Source: Thermohalobaculum sediminis (lineage in GTDB: Bacteria > Pseudomonadota > Alphaproteobacteria > Rhodobacterales > Rhodobacteraceae). From it: a stretch of 64,000 bases of DNA. Positions 24,789-34,026 of this stretch are shown here, piece after piece. Below the pieces are notes generated by a model. That model had not been told where the DNA came from, made no database searches, and saw nothing but the letters and a program-made list of their open reading frames with translations. The first letter of the stretch is position 1. Every line of letters begins with the position of its first letter. The translations under genes and the position numbers were made by a program. The DNA lies in the NCBI RefSeq assembly GCF_023487995.1, contig NZ_JAMFKN010000001.1, positions 310,001 through 374,000 of the forward strand, in the 5' to 3' direction.

Positions 24789-26342
24789 ATGACAGCAGCA
24801 GCGGAGACGGCCGGACGCGAGGGGCGCAGCACCTCGGCCCGCGCGCGGCGGCGCGAGAGCCGGGCGACCGGACCCACGGGCCCCGCCTACATCACCCGCG
24901 GGATCCCCACCTACGACATCGCGCCCGAGGAGTCGCTCGTCAGGATCGAGCGAACCGCCGAGCGCATCCTCGCCGAGATCGGCATCGACTTCCGCGGCGG
25001 CGACACGCGGGCCATCGAGCTGTGGCGCAAGGCGGGGGCCGAAGTTACGGGCGAGCGCATCCGCTTCCCGCCGGGGCTGGTTACCGAGGTCCTGCGCACC
25101 GCGCCGCGCGAGTTCGTGCAGCACGCCCGCAACCCCGCCCGCTCGGTGGTGATCGGCGGGCGGCACACGGTGATGGCGCCCTCCTACGGCTCGCCCTTCG
25201 TGATGGATCTCGATCGCGGGCGGCGCTACGGCACGATCGAGGATTTCCGGAACTTCGTGAAGCTTGGCCAGTCCTCGCCTTGGCTGCACCACTCGGGCGG
25301 CACGGTCTGCGAGCCCACTGACGTGCCGGTGAACAAGCGGCATCTCGACATGGTGATGGCGCATCTGACGCTGTCGGACCGCGCCTTCCTGGGCTCGGTC
25401 ACCGCCGAGGAGCGGGTCGAGGACTCGGTCGAGATGGCGCGGATCGTGTTCGGGGCCGACTTCACGGACGCCAACTGCGTGGTGATGGGCAATTTCAACG
25501 TCAACTCGCCGCTGGTGTGGGACGCCACCATGACCACGGGGATGCGCGCCTATGCCCGTGCCAACCAGGGCACGGTGATCGTGCCCTTCATCCTGGGCGG
25601 CGCGATGGGGCCGGTGACGATGGCGGGCGCGATCGCCCAGGCCCATGCCGAGACGCTGGTGGGCTGCGCGCTGAGTCAGCTCGACCGCCCCGGGGCGCCG
25701 ACGATCTACGGCAACTTCCTGTCCTCGATGTCGCTGCGCTCGGGCTCGCCCACCTTCGGCACGCCCGAGCCCGCCATCGGCTCGATGATCGTGGGCCAGC
25801 TTGCGCGCCGGGCGGGGCTGCCGCTGAGGTGCGCGGGGAACTTCACCAACTCGAAGCTTCCGGACGCGCAGGCGATGGGCGAGAGCACCATGTCGATGCT
25901 GTCGGCGATCCATTGCGGGGCGAATTTCCTGTTGCACTCGGCCGGCTTTCTCGATGGGCTTCTGTCGATGTCCTACGAGAAGTTCATCCTCGACGCCGAC
26001 CTCTGCGGCGCGCTGCACAGCTACATGGCGGGCGTGGTGGTGGATGACGACACGCTGGCGATGGACGCGTTCCGCGAGGTCGGGCCGGGGTCGCATTTCC
26101 TGGGCTGCGTCCACACCATGCGCCATTACCAGACCGCCTTCTGGGACAGCCAGACCGCCGACAACGAGCCGTGGGAGACATGGTCCGAGAATGGCGGCAC
26201 CGACGCCATGACCCGCGCGAACCGCCGCTGGAAGCAGGTGCTGGCCGACTACGAGGCGCCGCCTATGGACGAGGCCACGCGCGAGGCGCTGGAGGATTTC
26301 GTGGCGCGGCGCAAGGCCTCGATGGAAGACGCCTGGCACTGA
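24789..26342 (+). CDS. MttB-like (non-pyrrolysine) methylamine/betaine methyltransferase
   Basis: A 517-residue member of the trimethylamine methyltransferase (MttB) superfamily, which transfers a methyl group from a quaternary or tertiary amine to a corrinoid protein. Family features seen: RIERTAERILAEIGIDF, GGTVCEPTDVPVNKRHLDMV, GNFNVNSPLVWDATMTTGM and SKLPDAQAMGESTMSMLSAI. There is no in-frame TAG, so it is the non-pyrrolysine type, whose studied members (MtgB and relatives) act on glycine betaine, proline betaine or carnitine. The start at 24789 is preferred to 24762 for the GGGAGAGG before it. It heads an operon with two flavoproteins and an Ldh-family enzyme. No corrinoid protein gene is adjacent; one lies 35 kb away. 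Confidence 0.85.
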   Translation: MTAAAETAGREGRSTSARARRRESRATGPTGPAYITRGIPTYDIAPEESLVRIERTAERILAEIGIDFRGGDTRAIELWRKAGAEVTGERIRFPPGLVTEVLRTAPREFVQHARNPARSVVIGGRHTVMAPSYGSPFVMDLDRGRRYGTIEDFRNFVKLGQSSPWLHHSGGTVCEPTDVPVNKRHLDMVMAHLTLSDRAFLGSVTAEERVEDSVEMARIVFGADFTDANCVVMGNFNVNSPLVWDATMTTGMRAYARANQGTVIVPFILGGAMGPVTMAGAIAQAHAETLVGCALSQLDRPGAPTIYGNFLSSMSLRSGSPTFGTPEPAIGSMIVGQLARRAGLPLRCAGNFTNSKLPDAQAMGESTMSMLSAIHCGANFLLHSAGFLDGLLSMSYEKFILDADLCGALHSYMAGVVVDDDTLAMDAFREVGPGSHFLGCVHTMRHYQTAFWDSQTADNEPWETWSENGGTDAMTRANRRWKQVLADYEAPPMDEATREALEDFVARRKASMEDAWH

Positions 26343-26351
26343 GGAGCGACG

Positions 26352-28388
26352 ATGCGCGACGATCCCCTGCTGAGCCCCTACCAGTTGCGCCACCTGACCC
26401 TGCGCAACCGGATCATGTCGACGGCTCACGAGCCCGCCTATTCCGAGGGGGGCATGCCGAAGGATCGCTACCGGCTCTACCATGTCGAGAAGGCCAAGGG
26501 GGGAATTGCGCTGACGATGACCGCGGGCTCGGCGGTGGTCTCGCCCGACAGCCCGCAGGCCTTCGGCAACCTGCATGCCTATGATGACGAGATCGTGGGC
26601 TGGCTGAGGCGGCTCGCGGACGACTGCCACGAGCACGGCGCGGCGGTGATGATCCAGATCACGCATCTCGGGCGGCGCACCGGCTGGAACAAGGGCGACT
26701 GGCTGCCGGTGCTCGCGCCCTCGCCGGTCCGCGAGCCCGCGCACCGCGCCTTCCCCAAGGAGGCGGAGCTGTGGGACATCGACCGGATCGTGTCCGACTA
26801 CGCCGATGCCGCCGAGCGGATGCAGGCGGCGGGGCTCGACGGGATCGAGCTGGAAGCCTATGGCCACCTGATGGACGGCTTCTGGTCGCCCGCCACCAAC
26901 CGGCGCGAGGACGAGTACGGCGGCACTCTCGACAACCGGCTGCGCTTCACCCACCGCGTGCTGGACGCCATCCGCGCCCGCGTGGGCCCCGACTTCCTGG
27001 TCGGCGTGCGCATGGTGGCGGACGAGGACTGGGACAAGGGGCTCACCCGCGCCGAAGGGGTCGAGATCGCCCGGCGGATCGTGGCCTCGGCGCGGGTCGA
27101 TTTCCTAAACCTCATTCGCGGGCATATCGAGACCGACGCGGCGCTGGCAGACGTAATCCCGATTCAGGGGATGCGCTCGGCCCCCCATCTCGATTTTGCG
27201 GGCGAGGTGCGGGCGGCCGTCAAGTTCCCCGTCTTCCACGCGGCGCGAATCCCCGACGTGGCCACCGCGCGGCACGCCATCGCGGCGGGCAAGCTCGACA
27301 TGGTGGGGATGACGCGGGCGCATCTCGCGGACCCCCACATCGCGCGCAAGGTGGCAGCCGGGGCCGAGCACCGCATCCGCCCCTGCGTGGGCGCGACCTA
27401 CTGCCTCGACCGCATCTATGAGGGGGGCGAGGCGCTCTGCATCCACAACGCCGCCACGGGCCGCGAGGCGGCGATGCCGCACGAGATTGCGCGCGCCGCC
27501 ACCCCGCGCCGGGTGGTGGTGGTGGGCGCCGGCCCCGCGGGGCTCGAGGCGGCGCGGGTCGCGGGCGAACGCGGGCACCATGTCACGCTGATCGAGGCGG
27601 CGGCGCAGGCGGGCGGGCAGATCCGGCTCGCCGCCATGAACCCGCGCCGGGCCGAGTTGATCGGCATCGTGGATTGGCGGATGGAGGAGTTGGAGCGCCT
27701 CGGCGTCGAGACCCGCTTCAACACCTTCGGCGAGGCCGATGAGATCATGGCAGAAAACCCCGACGTGGTGATCCTTGCCACCGGCGGCCTGCCGAACACC
27801 GGATGCGTCGAGTCCGGCGAGGATCTGGTCACCTCGTCCTGGGACATCCTGTCGGGCGAGGCGAAACCCGGCTCGGACGTGCTGGTCTATGACGACAATG
27901 GCGGGCACCCGGGCATGTCGGCGGCCGAGATGATCGCCCGCGCTGGCGCCACGGTGGAGGTCATCAGCCCCGAGCGCTTCTTCGCACCCGAGATGGGGGG
28001 CCTGAACCACGTCCCCTACGCCCGTGTCTTTGCCGAGAAGGGCGTGCGGGTGACGATCAACACCCGCATCAGGGGCGTCGCGCGCGAGGGGAACAAGCTG
28101 CGGGTGACGATGGGCTCGGACTATGCCGAGACGACGGGCACCCGATTGGTGGACCAGGTGGTGGTCGAGCACGGCACCCTGCCGGACCCTGAGCTCTACG
28201 AGGCGCTGAAGCCGCATTCCGTCAATGGCGGCGCGGTCGATTACGCGGCGCTGATCGCGGGGCGCGCGCAGGCGGTGGTCACGAACCCCGAGGGGCGGTT
28301 CCGGCTGATCCGCATCGGCGACGCCGTGGCCTCGCGCAACATCCATGCCGCCATCTATGACGGGCTCAGATACGTCAAGGACCTCTGA
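26352..28388 (+). CDS. TMADH/N-methylproline demethylase-type flavoprotein
   Basis: A 678-residue fusion of an old-yellow-enzyme TIM barrel (about 1-335) and a dinucleotide-binding module (VVVVGAGPAGLEAARVAG near 388). This architecture is shared with trimethylamine dehydrogenase, dimethylglycine demethylase DgcA and N-methylproline demethylase StcD, to which HEPAYSEGGMPKDRY points. The iron-sulfur motif is incomplete: Cys345, Cys351 and Cys363 are present but the second ligand position is Ala348 (CVGATYC). I believe this is usual in the DgcA/StcD subgroup but cannot check. It starts 9 bases after the methyltransferase gene. It probably oxidatively demethylates the product of that enzyme or a related N-methyl amino acid. 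Confidence 0.85.
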   Translation: MRDDPLLSPYQLRHLTLRNRIMSTAHEPAYSEGGMPKDRYRLYHVEKAKGGIALTMTAGSAVVSPDSPQAFGNLHAYDDEIVGWLRRLADDCHEHGAAVMIQITHLGRRTGWNKGDWLPVLAPSPVREPAHRAFPKEAELWDIDRIVSDYADAAERMQAAGLDGIELEAYGHLMDGFWSPATNRREDEYGGTLDNRLRFTHRVLDAIRARVGPDFLVGVRMVADEDWDKGLTRAEGVEIARRIVASARVDFLNLIRGHIETDAALADVIPIQGMRSAPHLDFAGEVRAAVKFPVFHAARIPDVATARHAIAAGKLDMVGMTRAHLADPHIARKVAAGAEHRIRPCVGATYCLDRIYEGGEALCIHNAATGREAAMPHEIARAATPRRVVVVGAGPAGLEAARVAGERGHHVTLIEAAAQAGGQIRLAAMNPRRAELIGIVDWRMEELERLGVETRFNTFGEADEIMAENPDVVILATGGLPNTGCVESGEDLVTSSWDILSGEAKPGSDVLVYDDNGGHPGMSAAEMIARAGATVEVISPERFFAPEMGGLNHVPYARVFAEKGVRVTINTRIRGVAREGNKLRVTMGSDYAETTGTRLVDQVVVEHGTLPDPELYEALKPHSVNGGAVDYAALIAGRAQAVVTNPEGRFRLIRIGDAVASRNIHAAIYDGLRYVKDL

Positions 28389-30371
28389 ATGACCGCCTTC
28401 CCGCGCCTGATGTCGCCCGTGAACCTGCGCGGGCATGTCCTTCGCAACAGGATCGTGTTCGGCGCGCATACCGCCAACATGGCCGAGAACGGTCTGCCGA
28501 CTGAGCGCCACGCCGCCTATTACCGCGAGCGCGCCATCGGGGGCGCCGCGATGGTGGTGGTCGAGCCCATACCGGTCCATGCGGCGGCCGTGCTGACGCG
28601 GGGCAATTTTCGCCATTCCTCGGACGCCGTGATCCCGCATTTCCGCCGTGTGACCGAGGCGATCAAGGGCCACGGTGCGGTCGCCATCCAGCAGCTTTAC
28701 CATGTGGGCCAGCACGGCGACTCGGACCTGTCGTTCCACCCGCACTGGTCGCCTTCGGGCATGCCGTCCTACCACGACTCGGATGGCAGCCACGCCATGA
28801 CCGAAGGAGAGATCGAGGAGACGATCGAGGGCTTCGTTCAGGCCGCGCGGCGCTGCCGCGAGGCGGGGTTTGATGGGGTCGAGGTCTGGGCCGCCTATCA
28901 CGGGCTGGTCGATCAGTTCTGGACGCCATGGTCGAACCGGCGCGACGACAAGTGGGGCGGGAGCCTGGAAAACCGCACGAGATTCTCGCGCGAGATCATT
29001 CACCGCATTAGAAAAGCCTGCGGCGAGGATTTCGTGATCGGCCTCGCCGTCAACGACGAGCCTGACGTCGAGGTGGCGCTGGGGCGCGAGGCCCTCGCCG
29101 AGATCGTCGAGCGCCACGACCGCGACGCGCTGGTCGATTACGTCACCTGCGGCAGCGGCAGCTACTTCGACTTCTACAAACTGATGCCGACCTTCCTCTA
29201 CCCCGAGAAGCTGGGAACGGGGCTGTCGGCGGTGCTGAAGGGCGTGGTGAAGCACGCCCTCGTCACCGCCGAGAGCCATATCCGCACGCCGCAGAACGGC
29301 GAGGACGTGATCCGGGCTGGCGAGGCGGATCTCGTGTCCATCGTGCGGGGCCAGATCGCCGACCCGCACCTGGCGCGCAAGGCCGCGGAGGGGCGGCCCG
29401 AGGACGTGCGCGGGTGCCTCTCGTGCAACCAGATGTGCTGGGGGCGGCGATCGCGCGACTACTGGATCTCCTGCGTCGTGAACCCGTCCGTGGGCCGCGA
29501 ATGGGAATGGGGCGGCGACCGCTTCACCCGCGCGCCCCATCCGCGCCGGGTGCTGGTGGCGGGCGGCGGCGTGGCGGGGCTCGAGGCCGCGCGGGTGGCG
29601 GCCGAGCGCGGGCACCGGGTGGTGCTGGCCGAGGCCGCGGATCGGCTGGGCGGGCAGTTCCGGCTTGCCGGGTTGCAGCCGCGGCGCGCGCAGATCATCG
29701 ACCTGATCGAATGGTACGAGCGCCAGCTTGCGCGGCTGCAGGTCGAGGTGCGGCTCAACACTTACCTCGAACCCGATGACGTGGGAGGATTTTCCCCCAA
29801 TCTTGTGCTCGTGGCCACGGGCTCGCAGCCCGACGGCGCCGCTTTCCAGAAGGCCCTGCCGCATCTGCCGCACCTGCCGGGGATCGAGCGCGGCCGCGTC
29901 TGGTCGGCCGAGGACGTGATGGGAAAGGTCGCTCGGCCCGGCCCCCGCGTTATCGTGCTAGACGAGGGTGGCAACTGGCGCGGCGCGGGGACCGCATGGC
30001 ATCTGGCCGAGGCCGGGCACCAGGTCACCTTGGTCACGCCCGACGCGCTGGTCGGCAAGGAGTTGCAGCGCACGGCGGCCGATTTCCCCTTGCGCCAGCG
30101 CCTCGCGCAGCTTGGAGTGGAATTCATGTGCGAGAGCGGCATCCTCGAATGGACCGGCCGGGGCGCGCGGGTGGTGAGCTTCCTCACCGGCGCCGAGCGC
30201 GCGATCGAGGCGGACGACCTCGTGATGGCCGTGCCGAACCGGGCCGAGGACGGGCTGTTCCGCGAGCTTGCAGGGCGCGGCGTCGAGGTCCGTCTGATCG
30301 GCGATGCGGCGGCGCCGCGGCAGGCGGCTTACGCGATCCATGACGGGCGGAAGGCAGCGCTGGAGATCTGA
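28389..30371 (+). CDS. TMADH-like iron-sulfur flavoprotein (second copy type)
   Basis: A 660-residue protein of the same two-domain family as its neighbour, starting on the base after the neighbour's stop (TGAATG), but only distantly similar. The barrel has HPHWSPSGMPSYHDSDGSHA and VEVWAAYHGLVDQFWTPWSN; the Rossmann motif is VLVAGGGVAGLEAARVAA near residue 388. The cluster motif is complete: CLSCNQMC then 11 residues to Cys362, with Cys343, 346, 350 and 362, as in trimethylamine dehydrogenase and 2,4-dienoyl-CoA reductase. It thus differs from the previous gene in keeping all four ligands. A second demethylation or electron-transfer step is likely. Confidence 0.85.
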   Translation: MTAFPRLMSPVNLRGHVLRNRIVFGAHTANMAENGLPTERHAAYYRERAIGGAAMVVVEPIPVHAAAVLTRGNFRHSSDAVIPHFRRVTEAIKGHGAVAIQQLYHVGQHGDSDLSFHPHWSPSGMPSYHDSDGSHAMTEGEIEETIEGFVQAARRCREAGFDGVEVWAAYHGLVDQFWTPWSNRRDDKWGGSLENRTRFSREIIHRIRKACGEDFVIGLAVNDEPDVEVALGREALAEIVERHDRDALVDYVTCGSGSYFDFYKLMPTFLYPEKLGTGLSAVLKGVVKHALVTAESHIRTPQNGEDVIRAGEADLVSIVRGQIADPHLARKAAEGRPEDVRGCLSCNQMCWGRRSRDYWISCVVNPSVGREWEWGGDRFTRAPHPRRVLVAGGGVAGLEAARVAAERGHRVVLAEAADRLGGQFRLAGLQPRRAQIIDLIEWYERQLARLQVEVRLNTYLEPDDVGGFSPNLVLVATGSQPDGAAFQKALPHLPHLPGIERGRVWSAEDVMGKVARPGPRVIVLDEGGNWRGAGTAWHLAEAGHQVTLVTPDALVGKELQRTAADFPLRQRLAQLGVEFMCESGILEWTGRGARVVSFLTGAERAIEADDLVMAVPNRAEDGLFRELAGRGVEVRLIGDAAAPRQAAYAIHDGRKAALEI

Positions 30372-30372
30372 G

Positions 30373-31374
30373 ATGGCCGAGACCCTGAGCCTCGCGGACG
30401 CGCGCGACCTGCTCGCCCGCGCGGCGATGGGCGCGGGCGCGCGCGGGACGGTCGCACGCTCGATCGCGAAGGCCGCGGTGGCAGCCGAGGCCGAGGGGAT
30501 GCCGACGGTCGGGGTCTCGCATTTCCTCGACTACCTCGCGAGCATCGAGGCGGGCCGGATCGACGGGCAGGCCGAGCCCACGATCACCCGCTCCTCGCCC
30601 GTGGTGCTGCGCTCGGACGCGGGCGGGGGTGTCGCGCATCTGGGCTTCGACCGGGTCTTCGAGGAACTGGTCGAGATGGCCCGCGCCTTCGGCGTCGCGG
30701 TCTTCGCGCAGAAGGGAGCCTATACCTGCGGGCAGCTTGGCCATTTCCCCAACCGGCTGGCCGAGCGGGGGCTGGTGGCGCTGGCGGCAACCAACGGACC
30801 CGCCTTGCTCGCGGCCTCGGGCACCACGCAGCCGGTGTTCTGCACCAACCCGGTGGCGCTGGCCGCGCCACGGGGCAAGGGGACGCTGGTGATCGACCAG
30901 TCCTCGAGCCAGACGGCCTTCGTGAACATCCGCCGCGCCGCTGAGGAGGGGCGCGAGATCCCTGAGGGCTGGGCGCTCGACGCCGGGGGACAGCCCACCA
31001 CCGACCCGGTGGCGGCAATGGCGGGGGCGCTCCTGCCCTATGGCGGGGCGCGCGGGGCCAACATGGCGCTGATGGTCGAGGTGCTCGCGGCGGCGCTGAC
31101 GGGCGCGAACTGGTCACTCGACGCGCCCTCGATCGTCGCGGGGAACGCGAGCCCGATGACCGGGCTCGTGGTCATCGCCATCGCGCCGGAGACCACGGGG
31201 GGCGCGGGCCTCACCCGGCGGCTCGACGATTGGGCCCGACGGGTCGAGGCGATGGGCGGGCACATTCCTGGCCAGCGCCGCCTGGCCGCGCTGGCGCGCG
31301 CCGAGGCCGATGGGATCGCGATCGGGGATGACGTGCTGGCGCGGCTGCGCGGGTATGCGGAGCGGGCGGGGTAA
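30373..31374 (+). CDS. Ldh family (malate/L-sulfolactate-type) oxidoreductase
   Basis: A 333-residue NAD(P)-dependent enzyme of the Ldh_2 family, distinct from classical lactate dehydrogenases. Typical elements are AAEAEGMPTVGVSHFLDYLA, CGQLGHFPNRLAERGLVALA, CTNPVALAAPRGKGTLVIDQ and PYGGARGANMALMVEVLAAALTG. Members reduce malate, sulfolactate, ureidoglycolate, or the cyclic imines pyrroline-2- and piperideine-2-carboxylate. Beside two N-methyl amino acid demethylase-like genes the imine reductase role (proline side) is attractive, but this is inference. It starts a single base after the previous stop and ends the operon. Confidence 0.82.
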   Translation: MAETLSLADARDLLARAAMGAGARGTVARSIAKAAVAAEAEGMPTVGVSHFLDYLASIEAGRIDGQAEPTITRSSPVVLRSDAGGGVAHLGFDRVFEELVEMARAFGVAVFAQKGAYTCGQLGHFPNRLAERGLVALAATNGPALLAASGTTQPVFCTNPVALAAPRGKGTLVIDQSSSQTAFVNIRRAAEEGREIPEGWALDAGGQPTTDPVAAMAGALLPYGGARGANMALMVEVLAAALTGANWSLDAPSIVAGNASPMTGLVVIAIAPETTGGAGLTRRLDDWARRVEAMGGHIPGQRRLAALARAEADGIAIGDDVLARLRGYAERAG

Positions 31375-31426
31375 GCCCCCCGGCGCGGGAAGCGCGCAGG
31401 GGGCATGGCGCGCCACCGGCTCCGGC

Positions 31427-31577
31427 GAGGCCCCGGGGTGAGCCCGGGGCAGCGGCGGGTGTCGGGCGCGGGCGCGAGGCTCTGGGTCGAGCCCGGGACA
31501 GCGCAGAACCGAGAGCCGGGAGGATGCGCGGGTTACCGCGGCCGAACCTTGCTGCCCCGGGCTCGACCCGGGGCCTC
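31427..31577. repeat. three copies of a 27-base GC-rich repeat, last one inverted
   Basis: Copies at 31427-31453 and 31476-31502 are direct and the copy at 31551-31577 is their reverse complement. Each starts GAGGC and ends CAGC, and carries a CCCGGGTCGAGCCCGGG-like inner palindrome. Outer copies differ at only two or three positions. The first and third could pair into a long hairpin between the converging Ldh and livF genes. It resembles dispersed palindromic intergenic elements of alphaproteobacteria. Confidence 0.7.
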
Positions 31578-31626
31578 GCGCCGTTCGCCTCGCGCATCCC
31601 GCGCCGTCAACGGCACCGCGCCGCGC

Positions 31627-32307
31627 TCAAACCCCCAGCCAGCGGTCGGTGATCTCGGGGCTCATTTCCGAGGGCGGGCCGGTCCAGACATCTGCGCCCC
31701 TCTCGAGGATCACGCAGCGGTCGGCCAGAGCGCTGAGTTCGCGCAGGCTCTTGTCGACGATCAGGATCGCCTGCCCCTCGGCCTTGAGCGCGCGGATCGC
31801 GGCCCAGATCTCGGCGCGCACCACGGGCGCGAGCCCCTCGGTCGCCTCGTCGAGGATCAGGAGGCGCGGGTTGGTCATCAGCGCGCGCCCGATCGCCAGC
31901 ATCTGCTGCTCGCCACCCGAGAGCGTGGCCGCCCGCTGGCCCGCGCGTTCGGCGAGGCGCGGGAACAACGCACCCACGCGGGCCGTATCCCAGGGGCCGG
32001 GGCGGGCGGTCGCCATCAGGTTCTCGGCCACCGTCAGCGTGGCAAAGCAGCGCCGCCCCTCGGGCACCAGCCCCAGACCCAGCCGGGCGACGCGGTGCGG
32101 CGGCAGGCCCGCGAGATTGCGGCCATCGAGGCGCACCCGGCCCGCGCGCGGCGGCGTCAGGCGGCAGATGGCGCGGATCGTGGTGGTCTTGCCCATGCCG
32201 TTGCGGCCCATCAGCGCCACGACCTCGCCCGCGCCAACGCTCAGCGAGACGCCGAAGAGGGCCTGGGCCGCGCCATAGAAGGCGGTGATGCCCTCGACGG
32301 CCAGCAT
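31627..32307 (-). CDS. livF: branched-chain amino acid-type ABC transporter ATPase (LivF)
   Basis: A 226-residue ABC ATPase of the LivF class. Walker A is GRNGMGKTTT, the signature is LSGGEQQMLAIGRALMTNP and Walker B is RLLILDEATEGLAPVV. It powers a HAAT-family importer with the neighbouring LivG, LivM and LivH. Its start overlaps the LivG stop by one base (TGATG). It is the last gene of the acdS-livHMGF operon. The symbol names the family slot; the substrate need not be leucine. Confidence 0.93.
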   Translation of the reverse strand: MLAVEGITAFYGAAQALFGVSLSVGAGEVVALMGRNGMGKTTTIRAICRLTPPRAGRVRLDGRNLAGLPPHRVARLGLGLVPEGRRCFATLTVAENLMATARPGPWDTARVGALFPRLAERAGQRAATLSGGEQQMLAIGRALMTNPRLLILDEATEGLAPVVRAEIWAAIRALKAEGQAILIVDKSLRELSALADRCVILERGADVWTGPPSEMSPEITDRWLGV

Positions 32308-33056
32308 CACGCCTCCTCGCCCAGGTAAGCCTCGCGCACCGCCTGCGAGGCGCGGATCTCGTCGGGCGTGCCGGTCAGGATCACCCGGCCATAGACCAGT
32401 ACGCTGATGCGGTCCGCGAGGCGGAAGACCGCGTCCATGTCGTGCTCGACCAGCAGGATCGGCGCCTCGTGGCGCAGGTCCGCCAGCAGGTCGGTGAGCC
32501 GCGCCGTCCCCTCGCCCCCAAGGCCCGCCATCGGCTCGTCTAGCAGGAAGGCACGGGGGGCGAGCGCCAGCGCGCAAGCCATCTCGGCCAGCCGCCGCTC
32601 GCCATGGCTCAGCTCCGCCACGGGAATGTCGGCGCGCGCAGACAGGCCCACACGAACCAGCGCCGCATCGGCGGCCGCCGCCAGCGCCGCATCCCTCGCC
32701 GCAGACCCCCACAGCCGATACGACCCCCCTGCACGGCCCTGTGCGGCGAGTCGGACATTGACCCGCGCCGGGATCTCCATGGCGAGCGAGGAGACCTGGA
32801 AGCTGCGCGCAAGCCCCGCCCGTGCGCGGGCGGCGACCGAATGCCCGGTGATCTCGCGCCCCGCAAGCCAGACCTCGCCCGCATCCGCGCGGATCGTGCC
32901 CGCGATCTGGCCGATCAGGGTGGACTTGCCCGCGCCATTCGGGCCGATCAGGGCGTGGATCTCGCCCGCCCGGAGGTCCAGCGACACGTCGTCGGTGGCC
33001 TTGAGCGCCCCGAAGGACTTCGACAGGCCGCGCAGCGACAGCACCGGCTCAGCCAT
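32307..33056 (-). CDS. livG: branched-chain amino acid-type ABC transporter ATPase (LivG)
   Basis: A 249-residue ABC ATPase of the LivG class. Walker A is GPNGAGKST, the signature is ELSHGERRLAEMACALALAP, with H in place of the usual second Gly, and Walker B is RAFLLDEPMAGLGGEG. The C-terminal stretch LVYGRVILTGTPDEIRASQAVREAYLG is typical of LivG. It overlaps livM by 8 bases and livF by one, so the four transporter genes are tightly coupled. Confidence 0.92.
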   Translation of the reverse strand: MAEPVLSLRGLSKSFGALKATDDVSLDLRAGEIHALIGPNGAGKSTLIGQIAGTIRADAGEVWLAGREITGHSVAARARAGLARSFQVSSLAMEIPARVNVRLAAQGRAGGSYRLWGSAARDAALAAAADAALVRVGLSARADIPVAELSHGERRLAEMACALALAPRAFLLDEPMAGLGGEGTARLTDLLADLRHEAPILLVEHDMDAVFRLADRISVLVYGRVILTGTPDEIRASQAVREAYLGEEA

Positions 33057-34026
33057 GCCGCGCCCTCCCCGCCAGCATCCCCATCAGCCCGCCGCGCGCG
33101 AAGAGGACGACGCCCAGCAGCACCAGCCCGAGGAACAGTTGCCAGCGGTCGGTGAGCCCACCCAGCAAGGTTTCCAGCGCCACGAACAGCATCGCCCCCG
33201 CGAGCGGCCCGCACAGACGCCCCACGCCGCCCAGGATAACCAGCACCATGATCTCGCCCGACCGATGCCAGCTCAGCATCGAGGGGCCGGCAAAGCCGTT
33301 CAAGTCGGCGAACAGGGCGCCCGCAAGGGCCACGACCATGCCTGACAGCACGAAGCCCACCAGCCGCACCGGGTAGGGCGAGATACCGGACGCCGCCAGC
33401 CGCGCCTCGTTCATCCGCGCCATGGCGAGCGCCTGCCCGAAGCGCGAACGCGCCACCTGCCAGACCAGCGCAACGCCCGCCAGCAGGCAGGCATAGGCGA
33501 GCGCGAAGAACTGCATCCCGTCGCCGGTGTCGAGGCCGGGAAACTGGTTGCGCAGGTAGATGGGCAGACCGTCCTCGCCGCCATAGGTCTTCCACGAGAC
33601 GCCGAGGTAATAGACCATCTGCGCGAAGGCGAGCGTGATCATGATGAAGTGCACACCCTGCGTGCGCAGCGAGACCGCGCCGATCGCCGCCGCCGCCAGC
33701 CCCGCCGCCAGCACCCCCGCAAGCCAGATCAGCGGCATCTGGTCGGTGGCCTCGAGCGTGACGGGCCAGCCGATCACCGGCGTCCCGGCAAAGACGTGAT
33801 GCGCCGCGATCCCGGCCGCATAGCCGCCGATCCCGAAGAAGGCGGCATGCCCGAGGCTGACCATGCCCCCCACCCCCAGCGCGAGGTTGAGGCCCACGCC
33901 CGCCAGCGCGAGGATCGCGGCCTTGGCGGCCAGCGTGACCACATAGGTCTCGCCCGCCGCCTGCGCACCCAGCGCGACCAGCGGCAGAAGCGCGATAAGC
34001 GCGAAATTGACCAGCGCCTCACGCAT
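33049..34026 (-). CDS. livM: branched-chain amino acid-type ABC transporter permease (LivM)
   Basis: A 325-residue permease with about nine hydrophobic segments. The family signature is LALGVGGMVSLGHAAFFGIGGY, and MITLAFAQMVYYLGVSW and GEIMVLVILGGVGRLCGPLAGA are also typical of LivM. It overlaps the livH stop and the livG start by 8 bases each. Together with LivH it forms the membrane channel of the importer. Confidence 0.92.
   Translation of the reverse strand: MREALVNFALIALLPLVALGAQAAGETYVVTLAAKAAILALAGVGLNLALGVGGMVSLGHAAFFGIGGYAAGIAAHHVFAGTPVIGWPVTLEATDQMPLIWLAGVLAAGLAAAAIGAVSLRTQGVHFIMITLAFAQMVYYLGVSWKTYGGEDGLPIYLRNQFPGLDTGDGMQFFALAYACLLAGVALVWQVARSRFGQALAMARMNEARLAASGISPYPVRLVGFVLSGMVVALAGALFADLNGFAGPSMLSWHRSGEIMVLVILGGVGRLCGPLAGAMLFVALETLLGGLTDRWQLFLGLVLLGVVLFARGGLMGMLAGRARHG

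Noticed and set aside
24789-26342. Pyrrolysine in the MttB-like gene
   Set aside because: No in-frame TAG interrupts the gene; it is the non-pyrrolysine type.
27105-29873. 922-residue minus-strand frame antisense to the two flavoprotein genes
   Set aside because: Shadow of two well-supported genes, no motif, wrong codon pattern.
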